Shown here: positions 16,401 to 24,706 of the stretch, piece by piece
Numbering within the stretch: the stretch's first letter is position 1
Layout: the number at the start of each line of letters is the position of its first letter
NCBI GenBank assembly: GCA_963782605.1
Contig: CAWAKK010000005.1
Location: 186,001-250,000, forward strand
Reading direction: 5' to 3'
From: JBDTSW01 sp963782605
GTDB taxonomy: Bacteria; Actinomycetota; Thermoleophilia; Solirubrobacterales; 70-9
DNA length: 64,000 nt
The notes under the pieces: generated by a model
Told to the model about the DNA's origin: nothing
Database searches by the model: none
The model's input: the letters and a program-made list of their open reading frames with translations, nothing else
Program-made: the position numbers and the translations under genes

Positions 16401-17348
16401 ATGCCTCGCTCTAGAGGTGCTGCCGGCCAGCGCAGCGAAACACGCCGCCACCGCGGCGAGCACGACAACCAGACTTCGAAGGCCACAGTCGCGGCGCGCG
16501 AGCGCCGGGACCGCCACGCCGTGGCCGAGCCCACGACCGACAGCCTGCAGATCTTCATCAACCAGGCGATGAAGTACCCGCTGCTCACCAAGGAGGAGGA
16601 GGTCCAGCTCGCCCAGGCGATCGAGCGCGGTGACCTCGCAGCGAAGGAACGGCTCATCAACTCGAACCTTCGCCTCGTGATCAAGTTCGCGCGGCGCTAC
16701 CAGGGGCACGGCCTCGACCTCGGCGACCTCGTTCAGGAGGCGATGCTGGGTCTGATCCGCGCCACCGAGAAGTTCGATTGGCGCCGTGGCTACAAGTTCT
16801 CCACCTACGCGGTCCTCTGGATCAAGCAGTCGATCCAGCGCGGCCTTGACAACACCGGGCGGCCGGTGCGGATTCCCGCGCACGTCGCCCAGCGCGAGCG
16901 GACGGTGAACCGGATCACGAGCGAGCTCACCGCGAAGCTCGACCGGCCTGCCACCGACGAGGAGGTCGCCGAGGAGGCGAAGCTCCCGCTCGATGAGGTC
17001 ATGGCCATCCGCGACCTGACCCGCGTCACCACCAGCCTCGACTCCACCATCGGAGAGGACGACACCACCTTCGGCGAGCTTTACGCCGAGAGCACGGTCG
17101 ACCTCGAGGAGGAGGTGCTCGAGCGCCAGCAGGAGGAGGCCGTCGAGGCCGCCCTCGCCAAGCTGCCAGAGGACGAGCGGCAGATCATCCGCGCTCGGTT
17201 CGGCACCGGTGGCACCCGCGCGCGTACCCTGCGCGAGGCCGCTCGCGAGGCCGAGGTCACGCAGGAGCAGGCGCGCAAGCTCGAGGAGCGGGCCCTCGCC
17301 CGCCTCTCCGGCGACGAGTCGCTCGCCGGCTGGCGCGCAGCCGCGTAG
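16401..17348 (+). CDS. RNA polymerase sigma factor, sigma-70 family (group 2-like, divergent region 4)
   Basis: 315 aa. GGAGG nine bases before ATG 16401 favours it over ATG 16386. Region 1.2 is TDSLQIFINQAMKYPLLTKE. Region 2 contains LRLVIKFARRYQGHGLDLGD, LVQEAMLGLIRATEKFDW, the -10 readers FSTYAVLWIKQSIQRGL and RPVRIPAHV. Region 3 follows. Region 4 reads LPEDERQIIRARFG then TLREAAREAEVTQEQARKLE. Primary sigma factors have G-x-T-R-E-R-V-R-Q-I-E here, so the -35 recognition helix is unusual. There is no region 1.1. Likely an alternative housekeeping-like sigma; target promoters unknown. Confidence 0.9.
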   Translation: MPRSRGAAGQRSETRRHRGEHDNQTSKATVAARERRDRHAVAEPTTDSLQIFINQAMKYPLLTKEEEVQLAQAIERGDLAAKERLINSNLRLVIKFARRYQGHGLDLGDLVQEAMLGLIRATEKFDWRRGYKFSTYAVLWIKQSIQRGLDNTGRPVRIPAHVAQRERTVNRITSELTAKLDRPATDEEVAEEAKLPLDEVMAIRDLTRVTTSLDSTIGEDDTTFGELYAESTVDLEEEVLERQQEEAVEAALAKLPEDERQIIRARFGTGGTRARTLREAAREAEVTQEQARKLEERALARLSGDESLAGWRAAA

Positions 17349-17400
17349 CCAAGCCCTCTCTGGGGTAGGTGCCCTCCCACACGAACGGGAGGAGACACCC

Positions 17401-17613
17401 ATGCCTGACGAGCACGACAACGAGACCGCCGAAGACGCCACAGAGACGTCACTGCACGCCCACGGTGAAGGCCGCGAGGACGACATCGAGGGCGATGTCG
17501 GTGGCGGCGAGGGCGACGAGCAGGATGCCGATACCGCCGAGAACACTGGCGGCGCCACGTCCGGCGGACCCGGCGGCTCCGGCCAAGGCGAGGAGGATCC
17601 CTCAGACGTCTAG
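17401..17613 (+). CDS. Small, highly acidic hypothetical protein
   Basis: 70 aa. ATG 17401 is preceded by GGGAGGAG at good spacing. Composition is dominated by Asp, Glu and Gly (EGREDDIEGDVGGGEGDEQD) with a Gly/Ser-rich end; no hydrophobic core, so probably disordered. It follows the sigma gene by 52 bp on the same strand and may be co-transcribed. No family recognised; an acidic partner of a basic protein is only a guess. Confidence 0.6.
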   Translation: MPDEHDNETAEDATETSLHAHGEGREDDIEGDVGGGEGDEQDADTAENTGGATSGGPGGSGQGEEDPSDV

Positions 17614-17651
17614 CGGGAGGAGCACTCGTCCCCACCAGCTCCGACTGATCG

Positions 17652-19214
17652 CTAGCCGTCGTAATCCAGCGTCTCGCGCTGGATGGTCCAGGCCGACTGC
17701 ACCGGGTCGATGAAGTGCGGCGGCTCTTGGAAGTGGAGCCGGTCGTCGTAGGTGTACGCCTTCGCGTAGCCGGTGTTCTGACTGCCGAAGGTGCCGACGG
17801 GCCCACGGAACTTCTGCGAGATCGCGCCGTTCACGGTGAGCGTGCCGAGGTGCGCGCCACAGTCGTAGTGGTCGACGATGAAGGAGTGGTTGACGGCGAG
17901 GATCGCCGCGTCGATCCGCAGGTTGGGCAGGCTGCCCGCCCCATTGCTGCCGCCGTTGCACTGGCCTCTGGCCGTCTGCGCCGAGAACGGATGCTTGACG
18001 CGCACGAAGTTGTTGGCGATCAGGCCCAGGATCCCGTTTGAGGTCCGCGTGATGCTCCCGTCGACGATGATGTCGTTCTCCGCGGCGATGGTGAGCCTGC
18101 TCGAGTAGGTCCCCGAGACCAGCACGTTGCCACACCCGGAGGTCGAGGGATAAGTCACGGTAAACGGCGAGTAGCTGGACGAGCAGGAGCCGTTCGCGAC
18201 GTAGATGAGGCCGCTCTCCGGGATCGCGATCGGGCCGACCGTTCCGGAGCTGGTCGTAACGGTCATGTTGGTGCCGTTGAGAACGATCCTTGTCTGACCG
18301 GTGTAGCGGGCCGCGCCCGGGACCGACGCCAAGGCGCTGTTGGTCGGAGGTGGCGTCAGGACTCGCGAGTTGGTCGTGTATGTCCCGTCGAACTGCGGCT
18401 GGTTGCTGCCGGTGCAGCTGGCAAACCAGCCTTGCGGGGGAGCGCTCACCTCAATCGCATCGGCCGCGGTGCGGCCGAACCGGGGCGTCCCGCAGATGGC
18501 CATCGTGTCGTTCGTGTGAAACGGGCCGGCCACATGGTCGGCGGTGATGAATGAGATGACGGTGCAAAAGAGCCCGCCGGAGTTCGGGATCGGGGCGTTG
18601 TTTCGACCCTCCTGCGTCGTTTTCGTGCACTGCTGGTAGGCGCCCGCAATCGTCTGGGCGTTCCCGTACGTGACCGGGTCGGAGGTCTCGAGCTGGGTGA
18701 AGTAGACGTAGTCGAGGAAGCTCGATCGCTTGAACGTCGCCACGACCGAGCGCTTGGTGTCGTTGCTGTAGCCGGTGGAGCGAATGCGAAAGGTGCCGGT
18801 GTTGGTGCCGGTCGACTCCAGCATGCTTGCCTCGGGATCGTTGACATCGCAGCTCGAATGCCCGGTCGCCGGAAGGAGCTCGATCGCATACTCGGCCCCG
18901 GTGTCACCGGGGACGCGCCTGCGGTTCGCGGTCGCCCCGACCTGGTTGACCGCGTTGGGGGTTGGCACGTCCGTGCAACGGAGCCAGTAGTGCGTGTCGC
19001 GGTTCAGGTGGAAGGCGTAGTCGGCGATGCCGGCCTTCGCCGCCGCGTAGGCGCGCTTGTGATCGAGGTCGTTGCCCGTGAGCCGCAGATCCATGTTGAC
19101 GGCCGCCAGCGCGCCGCCGACGAGCAGGGAGACGACCAGCGTGGCGATGAGGGTCAGGATCATGGTGAACCCCGCCTCGCCGTGAGGGACCTCGCGCTGC
19201 CACCGGTCAGGCAT
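17652..19214 (-). CDS. PilX-like pseudopilin / pilus-assembly protein
   Basis: About 520 aa. ATG 19214 follows AGGGCAGGG; ATG 19238 is an alternative with poorer context. A short leader ends GEAG, then FTMILTLIATLVVSLLVGGA, the class III prepilin cleavage site and N-terminal helix. Position 5 after the cut is Leu rather than Glu, as in PilX-type minor pilins. Next comes a helical stretch (DLDHKRAYAAAKAGIADYAF) and a long Gly/Ser/Thr-rich extracellular part. Last gene of a three-gene pilin operon on the minus strand. It would be processed by a prepilin peptidase not present in the window. Confidence 0.8.
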   Translation of the reverse strand: MPDRWQREVPHGEAGFTMILTLIATLVVSLLVGGALAAVNMDLRLTGNDLDHKRAYAAAKAGIADYAFHLNRDTHYWLRCTDVPTPNAVNQVGATANRRRVPGDTGAEYAIELLPATGHSSCDVNDPEASMLESTGTNTGTFRIRSTGYSNDTKRSVVATFKRSSFLDYVYFTQLETSDPVTYGNAQTIAGAYQQCTKTTQEGRNNAPIPNSGGLFCTVISFITADHVAGPFHTNDTMAICGTPRFGRTAADAIEVSAPPQGWFASCTGSNQPQFDGTYTTNSRVLTPPPTNSALASVPGAARYTGQTRIVLNGTNMTVTTSSGTVGPIAIPESGLIYVANGSCSSSYSPFTVTYPSTSGCGNVLVSGTYSSRLTIAAENDIIVDGSITRTSNGILGLIANNFVRVKHPFSAQTARGQCNGGSNGAGSLPNLRIDAAILAVNHSFIVDHYDCGAHLGTLTVNGAISQKFRGPVGTFGSQNTGYAKAYTYDDRLHFQEPPHFIDPVQSAWTIQRETLDYDG

Positions 19215-19228
19215 CTCGAAGCCCTGCC

Positions 19229-19909
19229 CTACGCGCATGGGAGATTGGGTGGGTCGACGATCTGTATGGCGGGGGAGAGGCGTAGTACGGCCGAGTCGGT
19301 GAGCGTGATCTCCGAGTGCGCATCAGCCGTGGGCGACTGACCGGGGAAGGTCGAGAAGGCCACCCGCACCTCCACCGCCCGCGCCGCATCGGCGGTGCTG
19401 AGCGGCGTTGGTAGCAGCGTCGAGAGGTTGTCGCTCGAGTAGGCGAGGTACTGGAAGAGCGGGGGTTGCGTGCGACCGACCACGGCTGGCCCGACGTTCG
19501 TGAGGAGTTGGCGGGTCGAGGACGGCGTGGAGGAGAAGGTCCAGTTCGGGGCCGTCCCCCCGGTCGCCGGATACACCGACTGCGTGAGGTTGTCGCCGGC
19601 AAGCGAGATAACCACCCTGTCGGGCGTCGGGTTGACAGCCTCTCCTGACTGGTGCAGGAAGGACACGGACGTTCCCGTGCTGCCCGCCCGAATGGGCGTG
19701 ACGTTGGCGCCCACGCAGCTCGAATGCAGCTGATCCATGATGCGCTGCATCACCGGTCGCGCTCGCTGGTTGGCGTCGACTCGGCTGACGACCCGGGCGC
19801 TGGAGCTCATCGAGGTCTCGATCAAGGTCAGGGTGCCCATGAGCACGCCGATGCCAAGGACCATCGCGAGCAGGAGCTCCACGAGCGTGAAACCGCCTTC
19901 GTCCCTCAT
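19229..19909 (-). CDS. PilW-like pseudopilin
   Basis: 226 aa from ATG 19909, which overlaps the upstream stop (ATGA). MRDEGGFTLVELLLAMVLGI is a textbook type IV prepilin N-terminus: short leader, Gly cut site, Phe1, Glu5 and a hydrophobic helix. The remainder is a beta-rich exported domain containing MQRIMDQLHSSCVG and VEVRVAFSTFPG. The frame extends upstream to 20047, but that part is antisense-like Arg-rich sequence. Middle gene of the pilin operon. Confidence 0.88.
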   Translation of the reverse strand: MRDEGGFTLVELLLAMVLGIGVLMGTLTLIETSMSSSARVVSRVDANQRARPVMQRIMDQLHSSCVGANVTPIRAGSTGTSVSFLHQSGEAVNPTPDRVVISLAGDNLTQSVYPATGGTAPNWTFSSTPSSTRQLLTNVGPAVVGRTQPPLFQYLAYSSDNLSTLLPTPLSTADAARAVEVRVAFSTFPGQSPTADAHSEITLTDSAVLRLSPAIQIVDPPNLPCA

Positions 19910-21246
19910 GGACAGTCCCCAGTCGCCGCGCCGGTGCCGCCCATGTAGAGGTCGAGGTCGGTGCCCTGATCGAGATCCTTGACGCTCACGTCCTCGGCGG
20001 CGACATGCCTGGTTCCGTCCTGAGCGCAGACGTCGTAGCTCGACCATGGCAGGCCGGGATTGGCGAGCCCCCCGTTCGCGTCGGTCGCGAAGGCGCGAGT
20101 GTCGGCCCCATCATCGGTGCTGCAGTTGCGATCGGCGACCAGTACCTGCGCCCCGCGGACGGGCGTGCCGGGGGTCGACCGCGACGTGCCGCTCCACACG
20201 GTGAGGTGCAGGGCGGGGAGTTGAATCGTGGCGTCGATTCGCCCTCCCGCGGGCACCGTCACGTTGGCCATCGCGGCCGCTCCCGGCGGGTCCGTCTCGC
20301 CCGTTGGGTTGGGGTTGTTGCCCTCGCAGGTTCCGGCGTACGCGGTCACTGGTGAGGCGAACGGGAAGACCGGCTCCGCGCGGATCTCAGCCGCCGACGC
20401 GCCAAGCTCTCCGAACTCCTTGGCCTCCGTCATGCCGGTGTTGAAGACGACGACCGAGTCGGCCTCGGACTCGAACAGCTCGCCGCCGACCTTGGTCGTG
20501 AAGGTGACGTCGATCGCGCCGGGCTGGTCGTACTGGAGCGCGACCGTGTTGGTGGTACCCGCGATCACGCTGGTGGTCTGGGGCGCGGGCGGGTTGCCGT
20601 CCTTGTCCACGAGACCGCTCCCCGAGGGGGTAAGGGTGTAGTTGCCGGCAGGGAGGTTTCCGAAGATCGCGCATCCTGCGCTGCCCGTCGAGCCCGTGAA
20701 CGAGCCGGCCCCGGTGCCACTCAGCCCGACGCCGGAGATGCCTGCGTTCTGACCGTCGTCGACCTGGATCGCAAGGGCGCCACGGTCGGCGGCGATCGAG
20801 CCGTTTGGCGGCGTCACGATACTCGCCGCTTTCACTGGCGGGCGGCCTCCCATGGTGGGCCAGGTGACGGTCGAAGTGACCCGCAGGTAGTCGGCTGAGG
20901 CGCTGCCGGGCGTGCATGTGGCGGTTCCCGTGTTATCGCTGACGAACTCCGCGCGCGAGGAGATCGTGTAGTCGTTGTTATCGACCTCGACGGTCCGGGT
21001 CTCGAAGAGGTTTGCGAGATCCCCGATGCTCATCGATCGCATCCGCGCCTGGTCCTGCTCGGCGAGCCCATCGGCCTCCGCACGGTTTCGCTCCTCGCCC
21101 GAGGCGCGAGTTGCGGCGTCGACGACGCTGAGGGCCGCGATCGCGAGGATGACCGAGAGCAGTGCGCTGACGAGGACCTCAAAGAGCGCGAAGCCGGCCT
21201 CCGCGCGAAGCGGCTTGGCCGTCTGGTCGGAGCTCTGGGTGTCCAT
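19906..21246 (-). CDS. PilV-like pseudopilin with a large extracellular region
   Basis: 446 aa from ATG 21246; the frame is open to 21327. After AEAG comes FALFEVLVSALLSVILAIAA, a prepilin helix with Glu5. Past residue 100 the protein is far longer than a usual PilV. It includes a stretch resembling Cna-B/SpaA or carboxypeptidase-regulatory beta-sandwiches (GCAIFGNLPAGNYTLTPSGS) and later beta-rich repeats ending in DLYMGGTG. First gene of the operon. The long adhesin-like part suggests a tip or priming subunit; that role is inference. Confidence 0.82.
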   Translation of the reverse strand: MDTQSSDQTAKPLRAEAGFALFEVLVSALLSVILAIAALSVVDAATRASGEERNRAEADGLAEQDQARMRSMSIGDLANLFETRTVEVDNNDYTISSRAEFVSDNTGTATCTPGSASADYLRVTSTVTWPTMGGRPPVKAASIVTPPNGSIAADRGALAIQVDDGQNAGISGVGLSGTGAGSFTGSTGSAGCAIFGNLPAGNYTLTPSGSGLVDKDGNPPAPQTTSVIAGTTNTVALQYDQPGAIDVTFTTKVGGELFESEADSVVVFNTGMTEAKEFGELGASAAEIRAEPVFPFASPVTAYAGTCEGNNPNPTGETDPPGAAAMANVTVPAGGRIDATIQLPALHLTVWSGTSRSTPGTPVRGAQVLVADRNCSTDDGADTRAFATDANGGLANPGLPWSSYDVCAQDGTRHVAAEDVSVKDLDQGTDLDLYMGGTGAATGDCP

Positions 21247-21323
21247 GCAATCCGTGCTTGATCCCCTGCCGACACGGAAAAACATCGGCTTGTCGACCGG
21301 GCTTACATCCATCGGCCCGTCCG

Positions 21324-21345
21324 CCATCCCCCTTTAGGGGGATGG
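21324..21345. other. Perfect hairpin in the divergent pilin / oxidase promoter region
   Basis: CCATCCCCC and GGGGGATGG flank TTTA: a perfect 9-bp stem. It lies 78 bp upstream of the pilin ATG (minus strand) and 33 bp upstream of the + gene. It may be an operator or a leader hairpin in either transcript. Confidence 0.55.
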
Positions 21346-21377
21346 ACGCACATAGGAGCCATAGATTTTGGGGCGGA

Positions 21378-22598
21378 ATGGACCCCCTTGATACGCCGCC
21401 CGATACGTGCGACGTCGCCGTCGTGGGGGCGGGCATCCTCGGCTTGGCAGCCGCGCGCGAGCTACAGCGCCGCCATCCGACCCTGAAGGTCTGCGTGCTA
21501 GAGCGCGAGAACCGGATCGCCGCCCATCAGACGTCGCACAATTCGGGGGTCCTGCATGCGGGGCTCTACTACACGCCCGGCTCGCTCAAGGCGCGCCTCT
21601 GTCGGGAGGGCCTTGACGCCATGTACCGATTCTGCGACGAGCGCGGAATCCCGCACGAGCGTTGCGGCAAGGTGGTTGTCGCAACCGAGCTCGCGCAGGT
21701 CGATCGGCTGGCGGAGCTCGAGCGTCGCGGGAATGCGAACGGCGTCACCGGCTTGCGGCGGCTCGACTCGGACGGGATCCGCGAGCTCGAGCCCCACGCG
21801 AAAGGCGTGGCCGGCCTGCACTCACCCGAGACCGGGATCGCCGATTTCGAGGCAGTTGCTCGCGAGCTCGCCGCCGACGTTCGCGAGGCTGGTGGGGCGG
21901 TGACGTGCGGGAGCGGGGTGGAGAAGGCCACGGTCGAGGGGCGCGTGCTGCGGCTGGAACACTCCCGCGGCATCACGCGCGCAGGCCATGCGCTTTACTG
22001 CGCCGGTGCCTGGTCGGATCGGTTGGCGGTGGCCGCCGGCGCCGGCCCCGACCCCCGCATCGTTCCCTTCCGTGGCGCATACCTGCGTCTTCGCGCCGAC
22101 CGGCGCGAGCTCGTTCACTCGCTGATCTATCCGGTTCCCGATCCCGAGTTGCCGTTCCTGGGGATTCATTTCACCCGGCTGACCTCTGGGGAGGTGCTGA
22201 TCGGTCCCACGGCGCTTGTGGCTCCCGCGCGTTCGCAGGGTGCCGGGAGCGCGGCGCGAGATCTCGGCGCCACTCTCGCGTGGCCGGGCACGTGGCGGAT
22301 GGGGCGTCGCTGCTGGCGTACCGGCATCACCGAGTTGCGCCACGCGGCCAGCCGCCGGACGGTTGTCGCGACGGCCCGCCGCTTTGTGCCGGAGCTGCGC
22401 TCAAGCGACGTGGCGCCGGCGTTCGCGGGCGTTCGGGCACAGGCTCTCGCGCGCGACGGCACCCTGCTCGACGACTTCGCCTTCTCGGCGACCGAGCGCG
22501 CACTGCACGTCCGCAACGCGCCCTCCCCGGGCGCGACGTCTGCCCTGGCGATCGCCCGCCATATCGCCGACGAGGCGGACCGCTCGTTCGCTCTCTAA
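21378..22598 (+). CDS. lhgO: L-2-hydroxyglutarate oxidase-like FAD-dependent oxidoreductase
   Basis: 406 aa from ATG 21378; the earlier ATGs lie in the promoter region. The Rossmann FAD site CDVAVVGAGILGLAAARELQ is followed by ENRIAAHQTSHNSGVLHAGL, typical of LhgO (YgaF) and its eukaryotic homologue L2HGDH. The DAO fold continues with VPFRGAYLRL and ends GVRAQALARDGTLLDDFAF. Such enzymes oxidise L-2-hydroxyglutarate to 2-oxoglutarate and pass electrons to the quinone pool. The C-terminus overlaps the converging P450 gene by 4 bp. Function by homology; specificity not proven. Confidence 0.85.
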   Translation: MDPLDTPPDTCDVAVVGAGILGLAAARELQRRHPTLKVCVLERENRIAAHQTSHNSGVLHAGLYYTPGSLKARLCREGLDAMYRFCDERGIPHERCGKVVVATELAQVDRLAELERRGNANGVTGLRRLDSDGIRELEPHAKGVAGLHSPETGIADFEAVARELAADVREAGGAVTCGSGVEKATVEGRVLRLEHSRGITRAGHALYCAGAWSDRLAVAAGAGPDPRIVPFRGAYLRLRADRRELVHSLIYPVPDPELPFLGIHFTRLTSGEVLIGPTALVAPARSQGAGSAARDLGATLAWPGTWRMGRRCWRTGITELRHAASRRTVVATARRFVPELRSSDVAPAFAGVRAQALARDGTLLDDFAFSATERALHVRNAPSPGATSALAIARHIADEADRSFAL

Positions 22599-24013
22599 CG
22601 CGCGCGAACGCGCATGGGCAGGCCGCCCTCGGGGCCGAGCGTCGGTGCCTGGCGAACGGTCATCTCATGGCCCGGGAGAAGCTCGAGCGCGAAGCGCTCG
22701 AGGAGCATCGCCGCGACGAGCTTCACCTCGGTCTGCCCAAAGCGCTTGCCGATGCAGATCCGTGAGCCCCCGCCGAAGGGAACGTAGGCGCCGCGGGGGA
22801 GGGCGGCCTTGCGCTCGCGGGTAAAGCGCTCGGGCGCGAAGCGGTCCGGATCCTCGAACACATGCGGAAGGCGGTGGCTCGCCCACGAGCAGTAGTTGAC
22901 GTACGCTCCCCTTGGCACCTCGGCGCCTGCGAACTCGAACGTGTGCGTGGCTTTGCGCGGGCCGATCCACGCGGGGGGATAGAGGCGGAGGGTCTCGGCC
23001 ATGACCATCTCCAGGTAGGGGGACTCTCCGTCTGGGCGTCCACCCTCGGCCGCTGCCCGACCCGCGATCTCATCCAGCTCCGCGACGAGGTGTTCGCGAG
23101 CCTGCGGGTTGTGCGCCAGCTCGTAGAGCAGGAACGTGACAGTGGAGGTCGACGTGTCGTGACCCGCGAACATGAGCGTCATGAGCTGGTCGCGCACCTC
23201 GGCGTCCGAGAGCTGCGAACCGTCCTCGTCTTGGGCTCGGAGCAGCAGTGAGAGGACGTCCAACCGCGCCGGGTCCGGATCCCTGCGGCGGCGCTCGATC
23301 TCGGCGAAGACGATCCGATCGAGGACAGCGCGACAGCGGTGTAACCGTCGCCAAGGACTCCACGGATCGCGGCGCACCCGCTGGTGCGCATCGGTGCTGA
23401 AGAACGACAGCGCGAGCTCGAAGTGGCGGGCCGCTTCGACCCCGTGACCATCGTCGTCGGGGTCGAGCCCGAGCAGCGCGCGCATGGCGATCCGCATCGC
23501 GAGGTCGCGCATCCAGGAGTAGACGTCGACGATGTCACCGTCCCGCCAGTCGGCGGTTGCTCGCTCGGTTTCGGCGGCCATCACCCGGGCGGAGGCGTCG
23601 ATCTGCTCGCGGTGAAAGGCGGGCATCATGATTCGCCGAGCCCGATCGTGGTAGGCGCCGTCGATCGTGAGCAAGCCGTCGCCGAGCAGGGGGATCAGAT
23701 CGGCGAAGCCCCCCTCCCGCCAGACGAAGTTCCCTGGGTGCGAAACGAGGATGTAGTGGTTCGCCTCCGGCCCAAGCATCCAGATCTGGTTGCCGTGAAA
23801 GAGGCGCGTGGTGAAGACCGGACCGTGCCGCTCGTAGAGGTCGAGCAGCATCGGCAGCGGATCGTGGACGACCGCCCAGGTGTTGTGCATGGAAGGATGG
23901 GTGGGACCAGGCGGGTAGCGCCCGCGTGCGCGCCATTCGGCGCGCAGGTCCTGGACCGTGCGGGCCAGCGGGTTTTGCGAGAGAGGTTTGGGTCGCCCGG
24001 CAGCGGCCTCCAC
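22595..24013 (-). CDS. Cytochrome P450
   Basis: 472 aa from GTG 24013. The oxygen-activation helix has AGHDTSTSTVTFLLYEL. The ExxR motif is ETLRLYPP and the haem-binding loop FGGGSRICIGKRFG contains the axial Cys. Length and the N-terminal YPPGPTHPS are typical of soluble bacterial P450s resembling CYP families that hydroxylate fatty acids or terpenoids. No ferredoxin or reductase gene is adjacent. It diverges from the thioesterase gene across 28 bp. Substrate unknown. Confidence 0.95.
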   Translation of the reverse strand: MEAAAGRPKPLSQNPLARTVQDLRAEWRARGRYPPGPTHPSMHNTWAVVHDPLPMLLDLYERHGPVFTTRLFHGNQIWMLGPEANHYILVSHPGNFVWREGGFADLIPLLGDGLLTIDGAYHDRARRIMMPAFHREQIDASARVMAAETERATADWRDGDIVDVYSWMRDLAMRIAMRALLGLDPDDDGHGVEAARHFELALSFFSTDAHQRVRRDPWSPWRRLHRCRAVLDRIVFAEIERRRRDPDPARLDVLSLLLRAQDEDGSQLSDAEVRDQLMTLMFAGHDTSTSTVTFLLYELAHNPQAREHLVAELDEIAGRAAAEGGRPDGESPYLEMVMAETLRLYPPAWIGPRKATHTFEFAGAEVPRGAYVNYCSWASHRLPHVFEDPDRFAPERFTRERKAALPRGAYVPFGGGSRICIGKRFGQTEVKLVAAMLLERFALELLPGHEMTVRQAPTLGPEGGLPMRVRAR

Positions 24014-24041
24014 GGGACAAGCCTACGGATAGGGTGGACCG

Positions 24042-24446
24042 ATGGACGTACCTGAGGGGTTCGAGCCCTTTCCCGGCCAGGGCCCCTTTCTCGAGCACAT
24101 CGGGCCGATCTACATCCGCGAGGGCTCAGAGGGCGATCCGGTCCTCGGTGTGCGGGTCACCGAGCGCCACGCGAACCATCGCGGCAGCGTTCAGGGCGGA
24201 CTGCTATCGACCCTGGCCGACTTCGCGCTCGGCCGAGCGATCGGCGCCGACGCCGACGACGACCGCGATCGAGTCACCGTGAGCCTCACGGTCGATTTCC
24301 TCAAGCCGGCCAAGCCGGGGGATTGGATCGAGGCTCGCGGGAGGGTCGACCGGGTCGGCTCCACACTCGCCTTCGCCGACGCCTCGCTCACCGTGGACGA
24401 CCGCGAGATCGTGCGGGCCCGGGGAGTCTGGGTTGTCGCCGGATAG
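24042..24446 (+). CDS. PaaI-type hotdog-fold acyl-CoA thioesterase
   Basis: 134 aa. The hotdog helix region HANHRGSVQGGLLSTLADFA carries the HGG-like G-x-x-x-x-D element of the PaaI family, and VSLTVDFLKPAKPGDWIEA is the following strand pair. Such proteins hydrolyse aryl- or acyl-CoA thioesters in the cytosol. ATG 24042 has GGTGGA upstream. It diverges from the P450 gene, so the two may handle related substrates, but that is inference. Confidence 0.88.
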   Translation: MDVPEGFEPFPGQGPFLEHIGPIYIREGSEGDPVLGVRVTERHANHRGSVQGGLLSTLADFALGRAIGADADDDRDRVTVSLTVDFLKPAKPGDWIEARGRVDRVGSTLAFADASLTVDDREIVRARGVWVVAG

Positions 24447-24471
24447 CTGCGAGCGTCGCGGTTACGCGCAC

Positions 24472-24690
24472 AACAACTGGCATTGAAGGAGAGCGGAGCG
24501 GGGGATCAGCGCAGCCGCTGCGCGGTGTCTACACCGCAGATTGGCGCGCCAGTCCCGCTATTCGGGACCTGTGCGCCAGTGCGGGTCGGGCTCTCCGCCC
24601 AGTGGCGCGCGAGTCCCGCCACACGGGACCGAAGCGACAACTTTGCCGGTCTGCCTTCCCCGCATTCGCGCTCCTTCAACGCCAGTTGTT
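24472..24690. repeat. Composite ~219-bp MITE/REP-like element with two 37-bp palindromes (copies 2 and 3)
   Basis: Outer inverted arms AACAACTGGCATTGAAGGAG (24472-24491) and CTCCTTCAACGCCAGTTGTT (24671-24690) match over 20 bp with one mismatch. Inside are palindrome copies at 24542-24578 (loop CTATT) and 24603-24639 (loop CCACA), starting 61 bp apart, plus a small hairpin GCGGTGT-CT-ACACCGC at 24522-24537. There is no ORF with homology. It fills the whole gap between the converging thioesterase and lon genes. The structure resembles non-autonomous REP-derived elements (BIME/MITE); no transposase is nearby. Confidence 0.8.
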
Positions 24691-24706
24691 CTTCTGGTTC
24701 GCCGCC

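Noticed and set aside
24542..24639. Two evenly spaced palindromes considered as a short CRISPR array
   Set aside because: Only two units, spacers are not unique insertions, and the same pair occurs at 43119 inside inverted ends; no cas genes.
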